A stretch of 32,441 nt of DNA from CAZLYX01 sp964563885 (GTDB taxonomy: Bacteria; Pseudomonadota; Gammaproteobacteria; Burkholderiales; Neisseriaceae), in NCBI GenBank assembly GCA_964563885.1, contig CAZLYX010000021.1, forward strand, positions 1 to 32,441, read 5' to 3'. Position numbers and translations under genes: made by a program. This document shows, one piece after another, positions 15,227-22,788 of this stretch (its first letter is position 1; each line of letters opens with the position of its first letter). Under the pieces are notes generated by a model, which made no database searches, was not told the DNA's origin, and saw nothing but the letters and a program-made list of their open reading frames with translations.

Positions 15227-16072
15227 ATGCTCAGCTATCGTCATGCTTTTCATGCCGGCAACCATGCCGATATCCTCAAACACTTCACCCTTTATTTAGC
15301 GCTGGAATATTTCAATCGTAAAGACAAACCTTATTGGTATATCGACACCCACAGCGGTGCTGGTTTATATGATTTACGTAGCAATGAAGCACAAAAAATT
15401 GGCGAGTACCAACAAGGCATCGCCAAGCTTGAAACGGCAACCCAGCTACCTGAAAGCTTACAAGCCTTTTTAGAACACTTAAAAAACACACTACCACAAA
15501 CCAATTTATATTGCGGCTCACCATGGCTGGCACAATCGCTTACCCGCAGCAGCGACAAATTGCGTTTATTTGAGCTGCACCCAACAGACTTTGCACACCT
15601 ACAAAACAACATGCGCGAAGCTCGTTTGGGTAAACGTGGCCTACTCAATCAAGGAGATGGTTTTCAAGGTTTAATCAGTTTATTACCACCGCCTACTCGC
15701 CGCGCGTTAGTATTAATTGATCCACCTTATGAAGAAAAGCAAGATTACCAACGCGTTGAGAATACGCTCAGAGAGGCGCTCAAACGATTTGCTCAAGGCA
15801 GTTACTTAGTGTGGTATCCCTGTTTAAGCCGCGAAGAAAGCCAAAGGCTACCTGAAAGCCTCAAGAAACTGGCGCCAGAAAATTATCTACACATTGAATT
15901 ACATGTTCACCACCCACGCGCCGATGGCTTTGGAATGCATGGCAGCGGTATGTTTATCATCAATCCGCCGTATCTGCTTGCAGAGCAATTAAACGCAGCA
16001 CTCCCTATTCTCACTGAACTTTTAAAACAAGATGACAGCGCACATTACGTACTTGATGCGAATATTAAATAA
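15227..16072 (+). CDS. rlmJ: 23S rRNA (adenine(2030)-N6)-methyltransferase RlmJ
   Basis: Methylates A2030 of 23S rRNA using S-adenosylmethionine. The 281-aa length matches E. coli RlmJ (280). The N terminus MLSYRHAFHAGNHADILKH is the family hallmark, THSGAG (41-46) is in the SAM-binding region, and the catalytic DPPY is at 165-168, followed by the FGMHGSGMFIINPPY block near the C terminus. I start at 15227; an earlier in-frame ATG would lie inside the preceding terminator hairpin. An exact uptake sequence (15845-15856) encodes RLPE. A strong terminator follows. Confidence 0.95.
   Translation: MLSYRHAFHAGNHADILKHFTLYLALEYFNRKDKPYWYIDTHSGAGLYDLRSNEAQKIGEYQQGIAKLETATQLPESLQAFLEHLKNTLPQTNLYCGSPWLAQSLTRSSDKLRLFELHPTDFAHLQNNMREARLGKRGLLNQGDGFQGLISLLPPPTRRALVLIDPPYEEKQDYQRVENTLREALKRFAQGSYLVWYPCLSREESQRLPESLKKLAPENYLHIELHVHHPRADGFGMHGSGMFIINPPYLLAEQLNAALPILTELLKQDDSAHYVLDANIK
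15845..15856 (+). repeat. DNA uptake sequence inside rlmJ
   Basis: Exact AGGCTACCTGAA, read as part of Gln-Arg-Leu-Pro-Glu. A weaker copy (CAGCTACCTGAA, two mismatches) lies at 15443-15454 and is also read as Leu-Pro-Glu. Confidence 0.8.
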
Positions 16073-16100
16073 GCGCTTCAATACACTAAATTAATATTAA

Positions 16101-16128
16101 AAAAAGCAGATAATTTCATCTGCTTTTT
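16101..16128 (+). terminator. Terminator of rlmJ
   Basis: An 11-bp stem AAAAAGCAGAT / ATCTGCTTTTT with a 6-base loop. The A and T arms make it usable in both directions. Confidence 0.9.
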
Positions 16129-16134
16129 ATTTAT

Positions 16135-16276
16135 TCAACCCCACTCATTGTTGCCGTCACACATGCCGAGCCACTGCACGAGGCTGTGCAACGTCTTCGC
16201 GTAGGCAACCGCTTCTTTTGCGCTGTAAATGCACGGCTCGGTGAAGATTTCGAGCGATGATGACTTCCCAACTCAT
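16135..16276 (-). pseudogene. Decayed, rearranged gatB fragment
   Basis: No intact gene, but the minus strand carries two pieces of GatB, the Asp/Glu-tRNA amidotransferase subunit. The ATG at 16276 opens MSWEVI, like the GatB start MTWETVIGLEIH as I remember it from Neisseria. After a one-base shift the reading continues as LEIF and then TEPCIYSAKEAVAYAK and TLHSLVQWLGMCDGN, which matches an internal GatB stretch (SEP..SAAEAVAYAKALHSLV..CDGN) normally found about 140 residues further in. About 135 codons are missing, and the join falls where both parts read Leu-Glu-hydrophobic. A stop follows at 16135-16137. It cannot make GatB; a working copy must be elsewhere. The identification rests on remembered homologues. 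Confidence 0.7.
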
Positions 16277-16330
16277 GTGGGCCCCTTCTTTAAACTCAAT
16301 AATGGGGTGCTGACATTCCGATGACAAGCT

Positions 16331-16819
16331 TTATGGGCATTGATGTGACTCAGGGATGGGCTGTGCGGGGTCGCCCAGATCTATGTTTTTGACATACCAT
16401 TGAATGGCTTTGCCCAAATCATCGGCGGCTTTGGGGTTGCTCAACTCACACTGCCAAGAACTGAGATATTGAGCAGGCTTAAAACCTTGTTTGGCAGATT
16501 TTGCGGCCCATTCAAATGCCAGCGGCCAGTTTTTCTCAATGCCCTTGCCTGTCAGATAGTAACTGGCGATGTTGGCTTGTCCGAACGGGTTGCCTTGATT
16601 GGCGGCTTTGAGGTATAGCTCGGCAGATTTGGGGAAGTCTTGTATGACGCCATTCCCTCTTTCATAATTTACACCCAAATGATTTTGCGCATCTGCATCG
16701 CCCATTTGCGCACTTTTCGTGAGCTCCTCGATGTTGTCATAAGCAGGTTGTGCAAATGCGGTGGTTGCGCCGAGCAAAAAAATCATGGCGGCGCAGGCGA
16801 GTTGTTTTTTGAAGTTCAT
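16331..16819 (-). CDS. Secreted Sel1-repeat protein
   Basis: A 162-aa exported protein. Start at the ATG at 16819 with AGAGG 5 bases upstream; longer in-frame starts would overlap the upstream gene. A signal peptide of about 23 residues ends AFA before QPAYDN, with no lipobox. The mature part has two to three Sel1/TPR-like repeats (GDADAQNHLGVNYERGNGV, then NPFGQANIASYYLTGKGI, then FKPAQYLSSWQCELS), which form helical hairpins for protein binding. Two cysteines near the C terminus could pair. It follows the yqjK-like gene by 31 bases. By eye it is GC-richer than its neighbours and sits beside a gatB remnant, suggesting acquired DNA. Sel1 proteins serve as adaptors and sometimes as immunity proteins; the role here is unknown. 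Confidence 0.8.
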   Translation of the reverse strand: MNFKKQLACAAMIFLLGATTAFAQPAYDNIEELTKSAQMGDADAQNHLGVNYERGNGVIQDFPKSAELYLKAANQGNPFGQANIASYYLTGKGIEKNWPLAFEWAAKSAKQGFKPAQYLSSWQCELSNPKAADDLGKAIQWYVKNIDLGDPAQPIPESHQCP

Positions 16820-16850
16820 ATCATCCTCTATTAAGCTAAGTGGTCTTGTG

Positions 16851-17147
16851 TTAACGACGATTGGATTCATTACTCTGAGTATCACGATAAAGTTGCCATA
16901 AAAACAAACCACTTCCCACTAATAAGCGTTTGCGCCAATTTAAAGGTAGCAACAAGGTATTCCACAGCAATTTCCCTGAAGGCAGACCCTCAGTTAAATT
17001 AAACGCACTCATAAACTTTGTATCAAGCAAGTTTTGCTGTGAATAATATTTTCGCTTTTTAAGCTGCTCTACAGCGATTTTTAAATGTAATAGTTCAACC
17101 TGCAACTCTAGCAATTCACGCTTTTCTTTGGTACTAAGTTTGCTCAT
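16851..17147 (-). CDS. YqjK-like small protein
   Basis: A 98-aa protein with a Leu/Lys/Glu-rich amphipathic helix (about 5-35, likely coiled coil), a central polar part, and a short hydrophobic segment near 76-86 (LLVGSGLFLWQL). Its start overlaps the stop of the holin-like gene by four bases (ATGA), so translation is probably coupled. Size, position and basic character fit YqjK, the third member of the yqjD-yqjE-yqjK group in E. coli, but sequence support is weak, so the name rests mainly on context. Confidence 0.65.
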   Translation of the reverse strand: MSKLSTKEKRELLELQVELLHLKIAVEQLKKRKYYSQQNLLDTKFMSAFNLTEGLPSGKLLWNTLLLPLNWRKRLLVGSGLFLWQLYRDTQSNESNRR

Positions 17148-17560
17148 AACCGCTCCTTTTTAGAGTCGTTTACGTTGTGATTACTGCCAGTATGTCCGCG
17201 CAAATAAGCAATGTCTTGTTGGATATCAACCAGCGTTTTCAACACTTTCCCGCCTTGATTTTTCCAAACAGAAGTTATCCACGCTACCAAGGCCAGAATA
17301 ATCAACAAGCACAGCACAGGAATGCCGAAAAAAACCCAAATCTTTGCTTCGGGTTCTAAAATACTGTTTAAACCAAACATCAAACTCATGATGCCCAGTA
17401 AAAACAATGCAACGCTAAACAAGACAACCACAAAGACTTTAATCAGGCTGCCAGCCTGAGCCGTCAAATCTAAACTAAGAATTTGCAGGCGCAATAACAT
17501 TAAATCTACGCCTTGATTTACTAAGTTTTTAAAATGACTAAGATTTCGCCCTAAACTCAT
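17144..17560 (-). CDS. YqjE/phage-holin-like membrane protein
   Basis: A 138-aa inner-membrane protein of the YqjE (phage holin superfamily III-like) type. It has an N-terminal amphipathic part (FKNLVNQGVDLMLLRLQIL), two membrane spans (about 39-62 and 73-94) separated by a short loop, and a polar C-terminal tail. AGG lies about 9 bases before the ATG. It is the middle gene of a YqjD-YqjE-YqjK-like set; in E. coli the YqjD partner binds ribosomes at the membrane in stationary phase. The holin label reflects family naming, and there is no lysis cassette here. Confidence 0.8.
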   Translation of the reverse strand: MSLGRNLSHFKNLVNQGVDLMLLRLQILSLDLTAQAGSLIKVFVVVLFSVALFLLGIMSLMFGLNSILEPEAKIWVFFGIPVLCLLIILALVAWITSVWKNQGGKVLKTLVDIQQDIAYLRGHTGSNHNVNDSKKERL

Positions 17561-17597
17561 ATGCTTACCTGTCTTTGTTAACTTTCCTTTGAATAAT

Positions 17598-17647
17598 AAA
17601 ACCGCTTTGTTAAGAGGTGGTTGAACACCTTACCCCAAAGCGGTTTT
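17598..17647 (-). terminator. Long hairpin between yqjD-like and yqjE-like genes
   Basis: A 12-bp perfect stem AAAACCGCTTTG / CAAAGCGGTTTT around a 26-base loop that holds a second small stem (AGGTG/CACCT). On the minus strand it ends GGTTTTATTATT. It lies inside the presumed operon and probably lowers expression of the downstream genes. Confidence 0.7.
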
Positions 17648-17674
17648 CTAAGAACATTGCAATCTAAAATAACT

Positions 17675-17686
17675 TTCAGGTAGCCT
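17675..17686 (-). repeat. DNA uptake sequence (exact)
   Basis: Exact TTCAGGTAGCCT just downstream of the yqjD-like stop, with no facing partner. Confidence 0.8.
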
Positions 17687-17703
17687 GTGTATTAGACTGA
17701 CCA

Positions 17704-18015
17704 TTATCGGCGGTTGAGTAAAGCTCCAACAACCAAGCCTGCTAATGCGGCAAGACCCATAGCATAATAAGGTTTATCCTGAACCAATTCATCAGCATGT
17801 TTAACCTGTGATTTGATTTTTTCAGAAGCGTGGCATTCAAAATCAGACAGCTTAGATTTAGCCTGCTCTAATTTATCTTGCAACTTTGACTTAAGTGCTT
17901 TTGCTTCTTCTGAACCACTTTCCACACCATGCTTGTATAGTTCTTCAACATCACCCAACACACTGCGAACTTCTGTCATTAAGGCGTCTTTTTTATTTTC
18001 AAAATCTTGTTTCAT
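17704..18015 (-). CDS. DUF883 (YqjD/ElaB-type) membrane-anchored protein
   Basis: A 103-aa protein with the DUF883 layout: a long charged helical N-terminal part (about 1-78) and one C-terminal membrane segment (YYAMGLAALAGLVVGALL) ending in the typical NRR. In E. coli, YqjD and ElaB anchor in the inner membrane by this tail and bind ribosomes in stationary phase. A single Cys61 is unusual for the soluble part. It has an ideal ribosome site (AAGGAG, 6 bases) and a good promoter (18077-18105), so it leads the operon. Confidence 0.88.
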   Translation of the reverse strand: MKQDFENKKDALMTEVRSVLGDVEELYKHGVESGSEEAKALKSKLQDKLEQAKSKLSDFECHASEKIKSQVKHADELVQDKPYYAMGLAALAGLVVGALLNRR

Positions 18016-18076
18016 TGTAGGCTCCTTGTGTAGTAGTCAAAATAACAAAGGCATAAGATACCATTGCCATAGCTTT

Positions 18077-18105
18077 AATATAGTGACTTCTCGACTGCTT
18101 TGCAA
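18077..18105 (-). promoter_or_regulatory. Sigma-70 promoter of the yqjD-like operon
   Basis: On the minus strand TTGCAA (18105-18100), 17 bases, TATATT (18082-18077). It lies about 60 bases upstream of the DUF883 start codon. Confidence 0.65.
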
Positions 18106-18160
18106 GTCTAGATAAAATTTATTAATTAATTTCAGACAATTAATATATCTACACTCATAC

Positions 18161-19051
18161 TTATAACATACCTTCACTTTCTAACACTTTCAACATGGTG
18201 CTACCCAATTCTGCTGGGCTACGAGTGTACGCAATACCAGCGCGCTTAAACGCAGCAAATTTTTCCTCGGCGGTACCAAGTCCCCCAGCAATAATTGCAC
18301 CTGCATGTCCCATACGCTTACCCTTTGGCGCTGTTACCCCAGCAATATAGCCCACAACTGGTTTAGTAACATTGGATTGGATGTATTCAGAGGCTTCTTC
18401 TTCTGCGGTACCACCAATTTCGCCAATCATCATAATGGCTTCTGTTTGCGGATCCTCTTCGAATAATTTCAATACATCAATTTGATTCATACCCGAAATA
18501 GGATCACCACCAATGCCAATGCAAGTAGATTGACCTAACCCTAATTTGGTTGTTTGCGCTACGGCTTCATAAGTTAAAGTACCAGAACGAGAGATGATGC
18601 CGATTTTACCTGGCTGATGAATATACCCTGGCATAATGCCAATTTTGCATTCTCCCGGTGTAATCACGCCAGGACAATTAGGCCCAATCAAACGCGTGCC
18701 ATTGCCATTGGTTTCCAAATAGCGTTTAGCTTTAAGCATATCTAAAACAGGCACGCCTTCTGTGATGACAACAATTAGCCGAACACCTGAATCCACAGCC
18801 TCAACAATGGAATCCAACACAAATGGAGCTGGAACATAAATCACTGAAGCATCCGCATCTGTTTCTTTAACTGCCTCTTGCATCGAATTAAACACTGGCA
18901 AATTTAAATGGGTTTGACCACCCTTATTGGGTGTTACACCGCCTACAATCTTAGTACCATAAGCTAGGGCTTCAATTGAGTGAAAGGTACCATTTTTACC
19001 AGTAAACCCCTGAACCAATACTTTAGTGTTTTTATTGATCAAAATACTCAT
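18161..19051 (-). CDS. sucD: Succinate-CoA ligase, alpha subunit
   Basis: With SucC it converts succinyl-CoA to succinate while making ATP or GTP in the TCA cycle. The 296-aa protein has the N-terminal CoA-binding Rossmann part (TKVLVQGFTGKNGTFHS, GVTPNKGG), GPNCPGVITP, and the phosphohistidine loop GHAGAI with His249. Start at the ATG at 19051 with AAGGAG 6 bases upstream; the longer frame would run back into sucC. The sucC stop is 10 bases upstream, so the two are one operon. I see no strong terminator after it. Confidence 0.96.
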   Translation of the reverse strand: MSILINKNTKVLVQGFTGKNGTFHSIEALAYGTKIVGGVTPNKGGQTHLNLPVFNSMQEAVKETDADASVIYVPAPFVLDSIVEAVDSGVRLIVVITEGVPVLDMLKAKRYLETNGNGTRLIGPNCPGVITPGECKIGIMPGYIHQPGKIGIISRSGTLTYEAVAQTTKLGLGQSTCIGIGGDPISGMNQIDVLKLFEEDPQTEAIMMIGEIGGTAEEEASEYIQSNVTKPVVGYIAGVTAPKGKRMGHAGAIIAGGLGTAEEKFAAFKRAGIAYTRSPAELGSTMLKVLESEGML

Positions 19052-19061
19052 ATATCGCTCC

Positions 19062-20228
19062 TTAGGTTTTAGTTGCAGCAACTGCTTTTTGGGCAGCATC
19101 CGCCAAACCATCAGCAGAAATTAATTTCAACCCAGAATCAGCCAGCAATTTTGCCCCTAGTTGAGCGTTATTTCCTTGCAACCTAACCACTACTGGCACT
19201 CTTACACCAACATCTTTAACTGCCGCAATGATGGCTTCAGCTATCATGTCGCAGCGCACAATGCCACCAAAAATATTAATTAACACTGTTTGAACGGAAG
19301 GATCGGCCAAAATAAGTTTAAACGCTTCAATCACTCGTTCTTTAGTAGCATCGCCACCTACATCTAAGAAATTTGCTGGCTGCCCACCGTAGAGCTTAAT
19401 AATATCCATTGTCGCCATTGCCAAGCCAGCGCCATTTACCATACAGCCGATACTGCCCTCTAAGGGCACATAGCTCAAGTCAAACTTAGCGGCTTTAACT
19501 TCACGCTCATCTTCTTGTGAGAAATCACGTTTAGCTTGTAATTCTGGTTGGCGATAAAGAGCGTTCTCGTCAATGCTGATTTTTGCATCCACACAGAGCA
19601 ATGTACCATTCTCTCGCACCGCCAAAGGATTAATCTCAATCAAATCAAGATCATTCTCAACAAATATTTGATACGCTTTTGTTGCTATTTGAGCAAACTC
19701 ATTGATTTGACTACCTTGCAATCCCAAAGAAAACCCTACTTCTCGAGCTTGATAAGGCTGTAAACCCACTAGCGGGTCAATAATGATTTGAATGTTTTTT
19801 TCAGGATTTTCTGCAATTGTTTTTTCAATTTCTACTCCACCTTCAATTGAAGACATGAAGGCAATGCGTCGAAGAGAACGATCAAGCACCATCCCTACAT
19901 AAAGCTCAGTTTGAATAGGATAAACATCTTCGCAAATTAATACACTCTGAACCGGCAGCCCTTTGGCATCTGTTTGATAGGTAACCAAGTTTTCGCCAAT
20001 CAGTTTTTCAGCCACTTTTTTTGCTTCTTCCCGATTGTTAACCAACTTAACTCCACCCGCTTTACCACGCCCTCCAGCGTGAATTTGAGCTTTAACCACT
20101 GCAGAATAACCGCCCAATTTATCAAAAGCTTGCGCTGCCTGTTCACCCGAATCAACTAAAATACCATTTTGAACTGGTATACCATAACTCATTAGCAGCT
20201 CTTTTGCCTGATATTCATGTAAATTCAT
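19062..20228 (-). CDS. sucC: Succinate-CoA ligase, beta subunit
   Basis: The 388-aa beta subunit (E. coli also 388) opens with MNLHEYQAKELL, an exact family hallmark. The ATP-grasp domain shows AQIHAGGRGKAGGVKL, EINPLAV and the later NGAGLAMATMDIIKLYGG, followed by the ligase part with NIFGGIVRCDMIAEAI. AAAGGA lies 7 bases before the ATG. It forms the SucCD heterotetramer with the next gene. Its presence means this organism has the standard succinyl-CoA synthetase. Confidence 0.97.
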   Translation of the reverse strand: MNLHEYQAKELLMSYGIPVQNGILVDSGEQAAQAFDKLGGYSAVVKAQIHAGGRGKAGGVKLVNNREEAKKVAEKLIGENLVTYQTDAKGLPVQSVLICEDVYPIQTELYVGMVLDRSLRRIAFMSSIEGGVEIEKTIAENPEKNIQIIIDPLVGLQPYQAREVGFSLGLQGSQINEFAQIATKAYQIFVENDLDLIEINPLAVRENGTLLCVDAKISIDENALYRQPELQAKRDFSQEDEREVKAAKFDLSYVPLEGSIGCMVNGAGLAMATMDIIKLYGGQPANFLDVGGDATKERVIEAFKLILADPSVQTVLINIFGGIVRCDMIAEAIIAAVKDVGVRVPVVVRLQGNNAQLGAKLLADSGLKLISADGLADAAQKAVAATKT

Positions 20229-20335
20229 AAAGTAATCCTTTACTGTTTAATAGGTTAATCTGCTATGTTCAAGCACAAATTCTCTAAATTATTATTCAAA
20301 ACTAGTACTTAGGTTCAATATGAATTGCTAAACAA

Positions 20336-20623
20336 TCATTTTTGCCAAGGCAACCACATTTTAGCTAAAACATACATCGCAACACCACCAACACCCAATA
20401 TAAAAAATAGAATACCTTTTTTGCGGGCATTAGGACAAAACCAATATACAGCTAGACTAAAACTAAAAAACAATGCTGCAACCACCCAAACCAACTGTTT
20501 ATCTTTAAAACGGTTTAGAGTATGTGACTCTGTCATCATTACATAAAGCTGCCATATACCCGCCGCGCTCATCGAAAGCACACCTGCAGGTAAGAAAATA
20601 ATGCCTAATAATTCTTTGTTCAT
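20336..20623 (-). CDS. Small integral membrane protein (unknown)
   Basis: A 95-aa protein with about three hydrophobic spans (about 6-28, 44-63 and 69-88) and a basic loop NARKKG before the last. No family recognised. It lies between lpdA and sucC on the same strand, with a 107-base gap to sucC, so it may be transcribed with the TCA genes. The ribosome site is weak. It reads as a real gene because hydrophobic spans and basic residues alternate in a membrane-protein pattern; the plus-strand frame over it does not. Confidence 0.65.
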   Translation of the reverse strand: MNKELLGIIFLPAGVLSMSAAGIWQLYVMMTESHTLNRFKDKQLVWVVAALFFSFSLAVYWFCPNARKKGILFFILGVGGVAMYVLAKMWLPWQK

Positions 20624-20758
20624 ATTAATATCTGATTCTTATTTAAGTGTTGTAACTATACGCCGCGCTATTTGAAGTGTCATGTTTTTATCTTGCTTAT
20701 TATTAAAGGAAAGTAAGTTGTTTAAGATAAAGCAAACTTGCAATACATTACCTTTATC

Positions 20759-20804
20759 CATATCAAAAGGCTACCTGAAATGTTTCAGGTAGCCTTTTGA
20801 TATG
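20759..20804. terminator. 22-bp perfect uptake-sequence palindrome after lpdA... upstream side
   Basis: Two exact uptake sequences (20768-20779 and 20784-20795) face each other. The match extends outwards to a perfect 22-bp stem (20759-20780 / 20783-20804) with a two-base TG centre. It lies between lpdA (stop at 20849) and the small membrane gene, 45 bases past the lpdA stop, and should terminate lpdA transcription. Confidence 0.85.
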
Positions 20805-20848
20805 CTTGCTATATTTAAACCTTAAGGTGTTAAATACATATCTCGCAA

Positions 20849-22279
20849 TTAACCATGCAAAGCGCGCTTGTCAACAGCCAAAGAAGCTTCATGTATTGCT
20901 TCAGACAATGCAGGGTGAGCATGTACGATGCGTGCAATATCTTCGCTAGACGCGCTAAATTCCATGCTCATTACGCCTTCTGCAACCAACTCAGAAACCA
21001 TAGGACCAATCATATGCACACCAAGAACGCGATCGGTTTTAGCACAAGCCAAAATCTTAACTGTTCCTTGTGCTTTTCCTAAACCTAATGCGCGGCCATT
21101 AGCAGCAAAGCCTGATTGACCTTTTTTATATTCAATGCCCTCAGCCTTCAGTTGCTCTTCAGTTTTGCCAACCCAAGCAATTTCTGGATCAGTATAAATT
21201 ACCCATGGAATAGTATTGAAATCTAAATGTGGCTTCTGGCCAGCCAAACGCTCGGCTACCGCAACACCTTCGTCCATGGCTTTGTGTGCCAACATCGGAC
21301 CACGCACCACATCGCCAACCGCCCATACGTTTGGCAGATTAGTCTGACATAAATCGTTCACAGTAATAAAGCCACGCTCATCTTTGACTAAACCTACCGC
21401 TTCGGCATTCAAACCATCAGTATTGGGTACACGACCAATGGCTACAATTAATTTATCGAAAGTTTCTGTTTTAGCTTTACCGGCTACTTCATAGCTAACA
21501 CTTACACCTTTAACGCCATTTTTAATTTCTTTAATCGCAACACCCAACTCAATGGTTAAGCCTTGCTCTTTAGTGAATATTTTAAAAGCTTCTTTGGCAA
21601 TTTGTTGATCAGCAGCAGCCATAAAGGTAGGCATAGCTTCTAAAACAGTAACATCTGAACCTACACGCTTCCAAACAGAGCCCATTTCTAAACCAATTAC
21701 ACCTGAACCGATTACGCCTAATTTTTTAGGCACTTCTGTAAGGTTTAATGCACCTTCGTTATCCAGCACATTTTTATTGTCAATCTCTACTAATGGGAGC
21801 GGGCGCGGTGACGAACCTGTAGCAACAATCACATGTTTGGCTTCAATCAGTGATTTTTCGCCTTTGTTGTCCACTTCAATTTGCCACAACTCACCATTTT
21901 GACCTTTGAATGAACCCTTGCCAAAAATGCTTTCGATTTTATTTTTCTTGAACAAATAAGCAATGCCGCCAGTTAACTTAGTAACAATCTCATCTTTACG
22001 AGCGACCATCTTGGCAGCATCAAACTTTACATCACCTACGGTAATGCCATGCTCAGCAAAATCATGCAGAACTTCATGATAGTTTTCTGAAGACTGCAAT
22101 AAAGCTTTTGAAGGGATACAACCCACATTCAAGCATGTACCACCCAAAGCAGGTGTATCACCAGCCTTATTCACGCCTGCATCAATACAAGCTGTTTTGA
22201 AACCAAGTTGGGCTGCACGGATGGCTGCGATGTAACCGCCTGGGCCGGCGCCGATGACTACCACGTCAAATTGGGACAT
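20849..22279 (-). CDS. lpdA: Dihydrolipoyl dehydrogenase (E3)
   Basis: Re-oxidises the lipoyl groups of the 2-oxoglutarate dehydrogenase complex using FAD and NAD. The 476-aa protein has the FAD motif VVVIGAGPGGYIAA, the redox disulfide GGTCLNVGCIPSK (Cys49, Cys54), a second Rossmann motif GSGVIGLEMGSVW for NAD, AVGDVVRGPMLAHKA, and the C-terminal catalytic HAHPALSEAIHEA. I start at the ATG at 22279 with AAGGA upstream; the longer frame adds nine unlikely residues. There is no N-terminal lipoyl domain, unlike some Neisseria paralogues. A small lipoprotein gene separates it from sucB. Confidence 0.96.
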   Translation of the reverse strand: MSQFDVVVIGAGPGGYIAAIRAAQLGFKTACIDAGVNKAGDTPALGGTCLNVGCIPSKALLQSSENYHEVLHDFAEHGITVGDVKFDAAKMVARKDEIVTKLTGGIAYLFKKNKIESIFGKGSFKGQNGELWQIEVDNKGEKSLIEAKHVIVATGSSPRPLPLVEIDNKNVLDNEGALNLTEVPKKLGVIGSGVIGLEMGSVWKRVGSDVTVLEAMPTFMAAADQQIAKEAFKIFTKEQGLTIELGVAIKEIKNGVKGVSVSYEVAGKAKTETFDKLIVAIGRVPNTDGLNAEAVGLVKDERGFITVNDLCQTNLPNVWAVGDVVRGPMLAHKAMDEGVAVAERLAGQKPHLDFNTIPWVIYTDPEIAWVGKTEEQLKAEGIEYKKGQSGFAANGRALGLGKAQGTVKILACAKTDRVLGVHMIGPMVSELVAEGVMSMEFSASSEDIARIVHAHPALSEAIHEASLAVDKRALHG

Positions 22280-22503
22280 TATATTTTCCTTATGTTGCAG
22301 GTGCACAGAGTTTATTCACCACACGCACACAAACAAGTTAACAAAACGTGTTTTAATGCTCTTCTCAATGAGTGAATAATATTGTTTTTATTTGGTACAA
22401 ATTTGATGAATTCATACAGTCGGTTAATTACAACTAAATACTAGCAATCAACTTTCGTGAAACGATGATTAAATAAGAGCCTATATCCGCCAATCTAAAA
22501 ACC
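22280..22503. other. Intergenic region before lpdA
   Basis: About 224 AT-rich bases with no gene. It probably holds an lpdA promoter, but I see no pair of hexamers good enough to name, and no uptake sequence. Confidence 0.5.
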
Positions 22504-22761
22504 TTAACGACAGCGATAAGGGCTGTATTCCTTAACTTCTTGGCTGGTTATATTGTTTCGTACTTGAATAATGGCACGCGGGTATGCTTTACACAGAGCA
22601 TCTCGAGCGGTCTCAATACCAGCTTTATTACTATATAAATCAGCACGTTTGCTCAACAACTTACCGTTAGAGCTATAGGCCTCAATTGAATACTCTTTAG
22701 AAATTAAAGCTGTGCACGCACTTAATAACAAAGCACAAATTAACCATGTGTATTTATTCAT
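22504..22761 (-). CDS. Small lipoprotein (unknown)
   Basis: An 85-aa predicted lipoprotein: short basic-hydrophobic signal (MNKYTWLICALLL) and lipobox LSAC with Cys16. The mature part of about 70 residues has two more cysteines (in ALCKAYP and the last residues YRCR), which could form a disulfide. No family recognised. It sits between sucB and lpdA on the same strand, 68 bases after sucB's upstream neighbour region and 224 bases before lpdA. The ribosome site is weak. Confidence 0.65.
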   Translation of the reverse strand: MNKYTWLICALLLSACTALISKEYSIEAYSSNGKLLSKRADLYSNKAGIETARDALCKAYPRAIIQVRNNITSQEVKEYSPYRCR

Positions 22762-22788
22762 ATACTATCTTTACTTTAATAATAATGT

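Noticed and set aside
17144..17560. Holin-like gene as sign of a prophage or lysis cassette
   Set aside because: It sits in the yqjD-yqjE-yqjK arrangement known from cellular operons, and no phage gene is near.
20849..22279. lpdA as E3 of pyruvate dehydrogenase instead of 2-oxoglutarate dehydrogenase
   Set aside because: E3 may be shared between complexes, but the neighbours are sucA and sucB and there is no aceE or aceF in the window.
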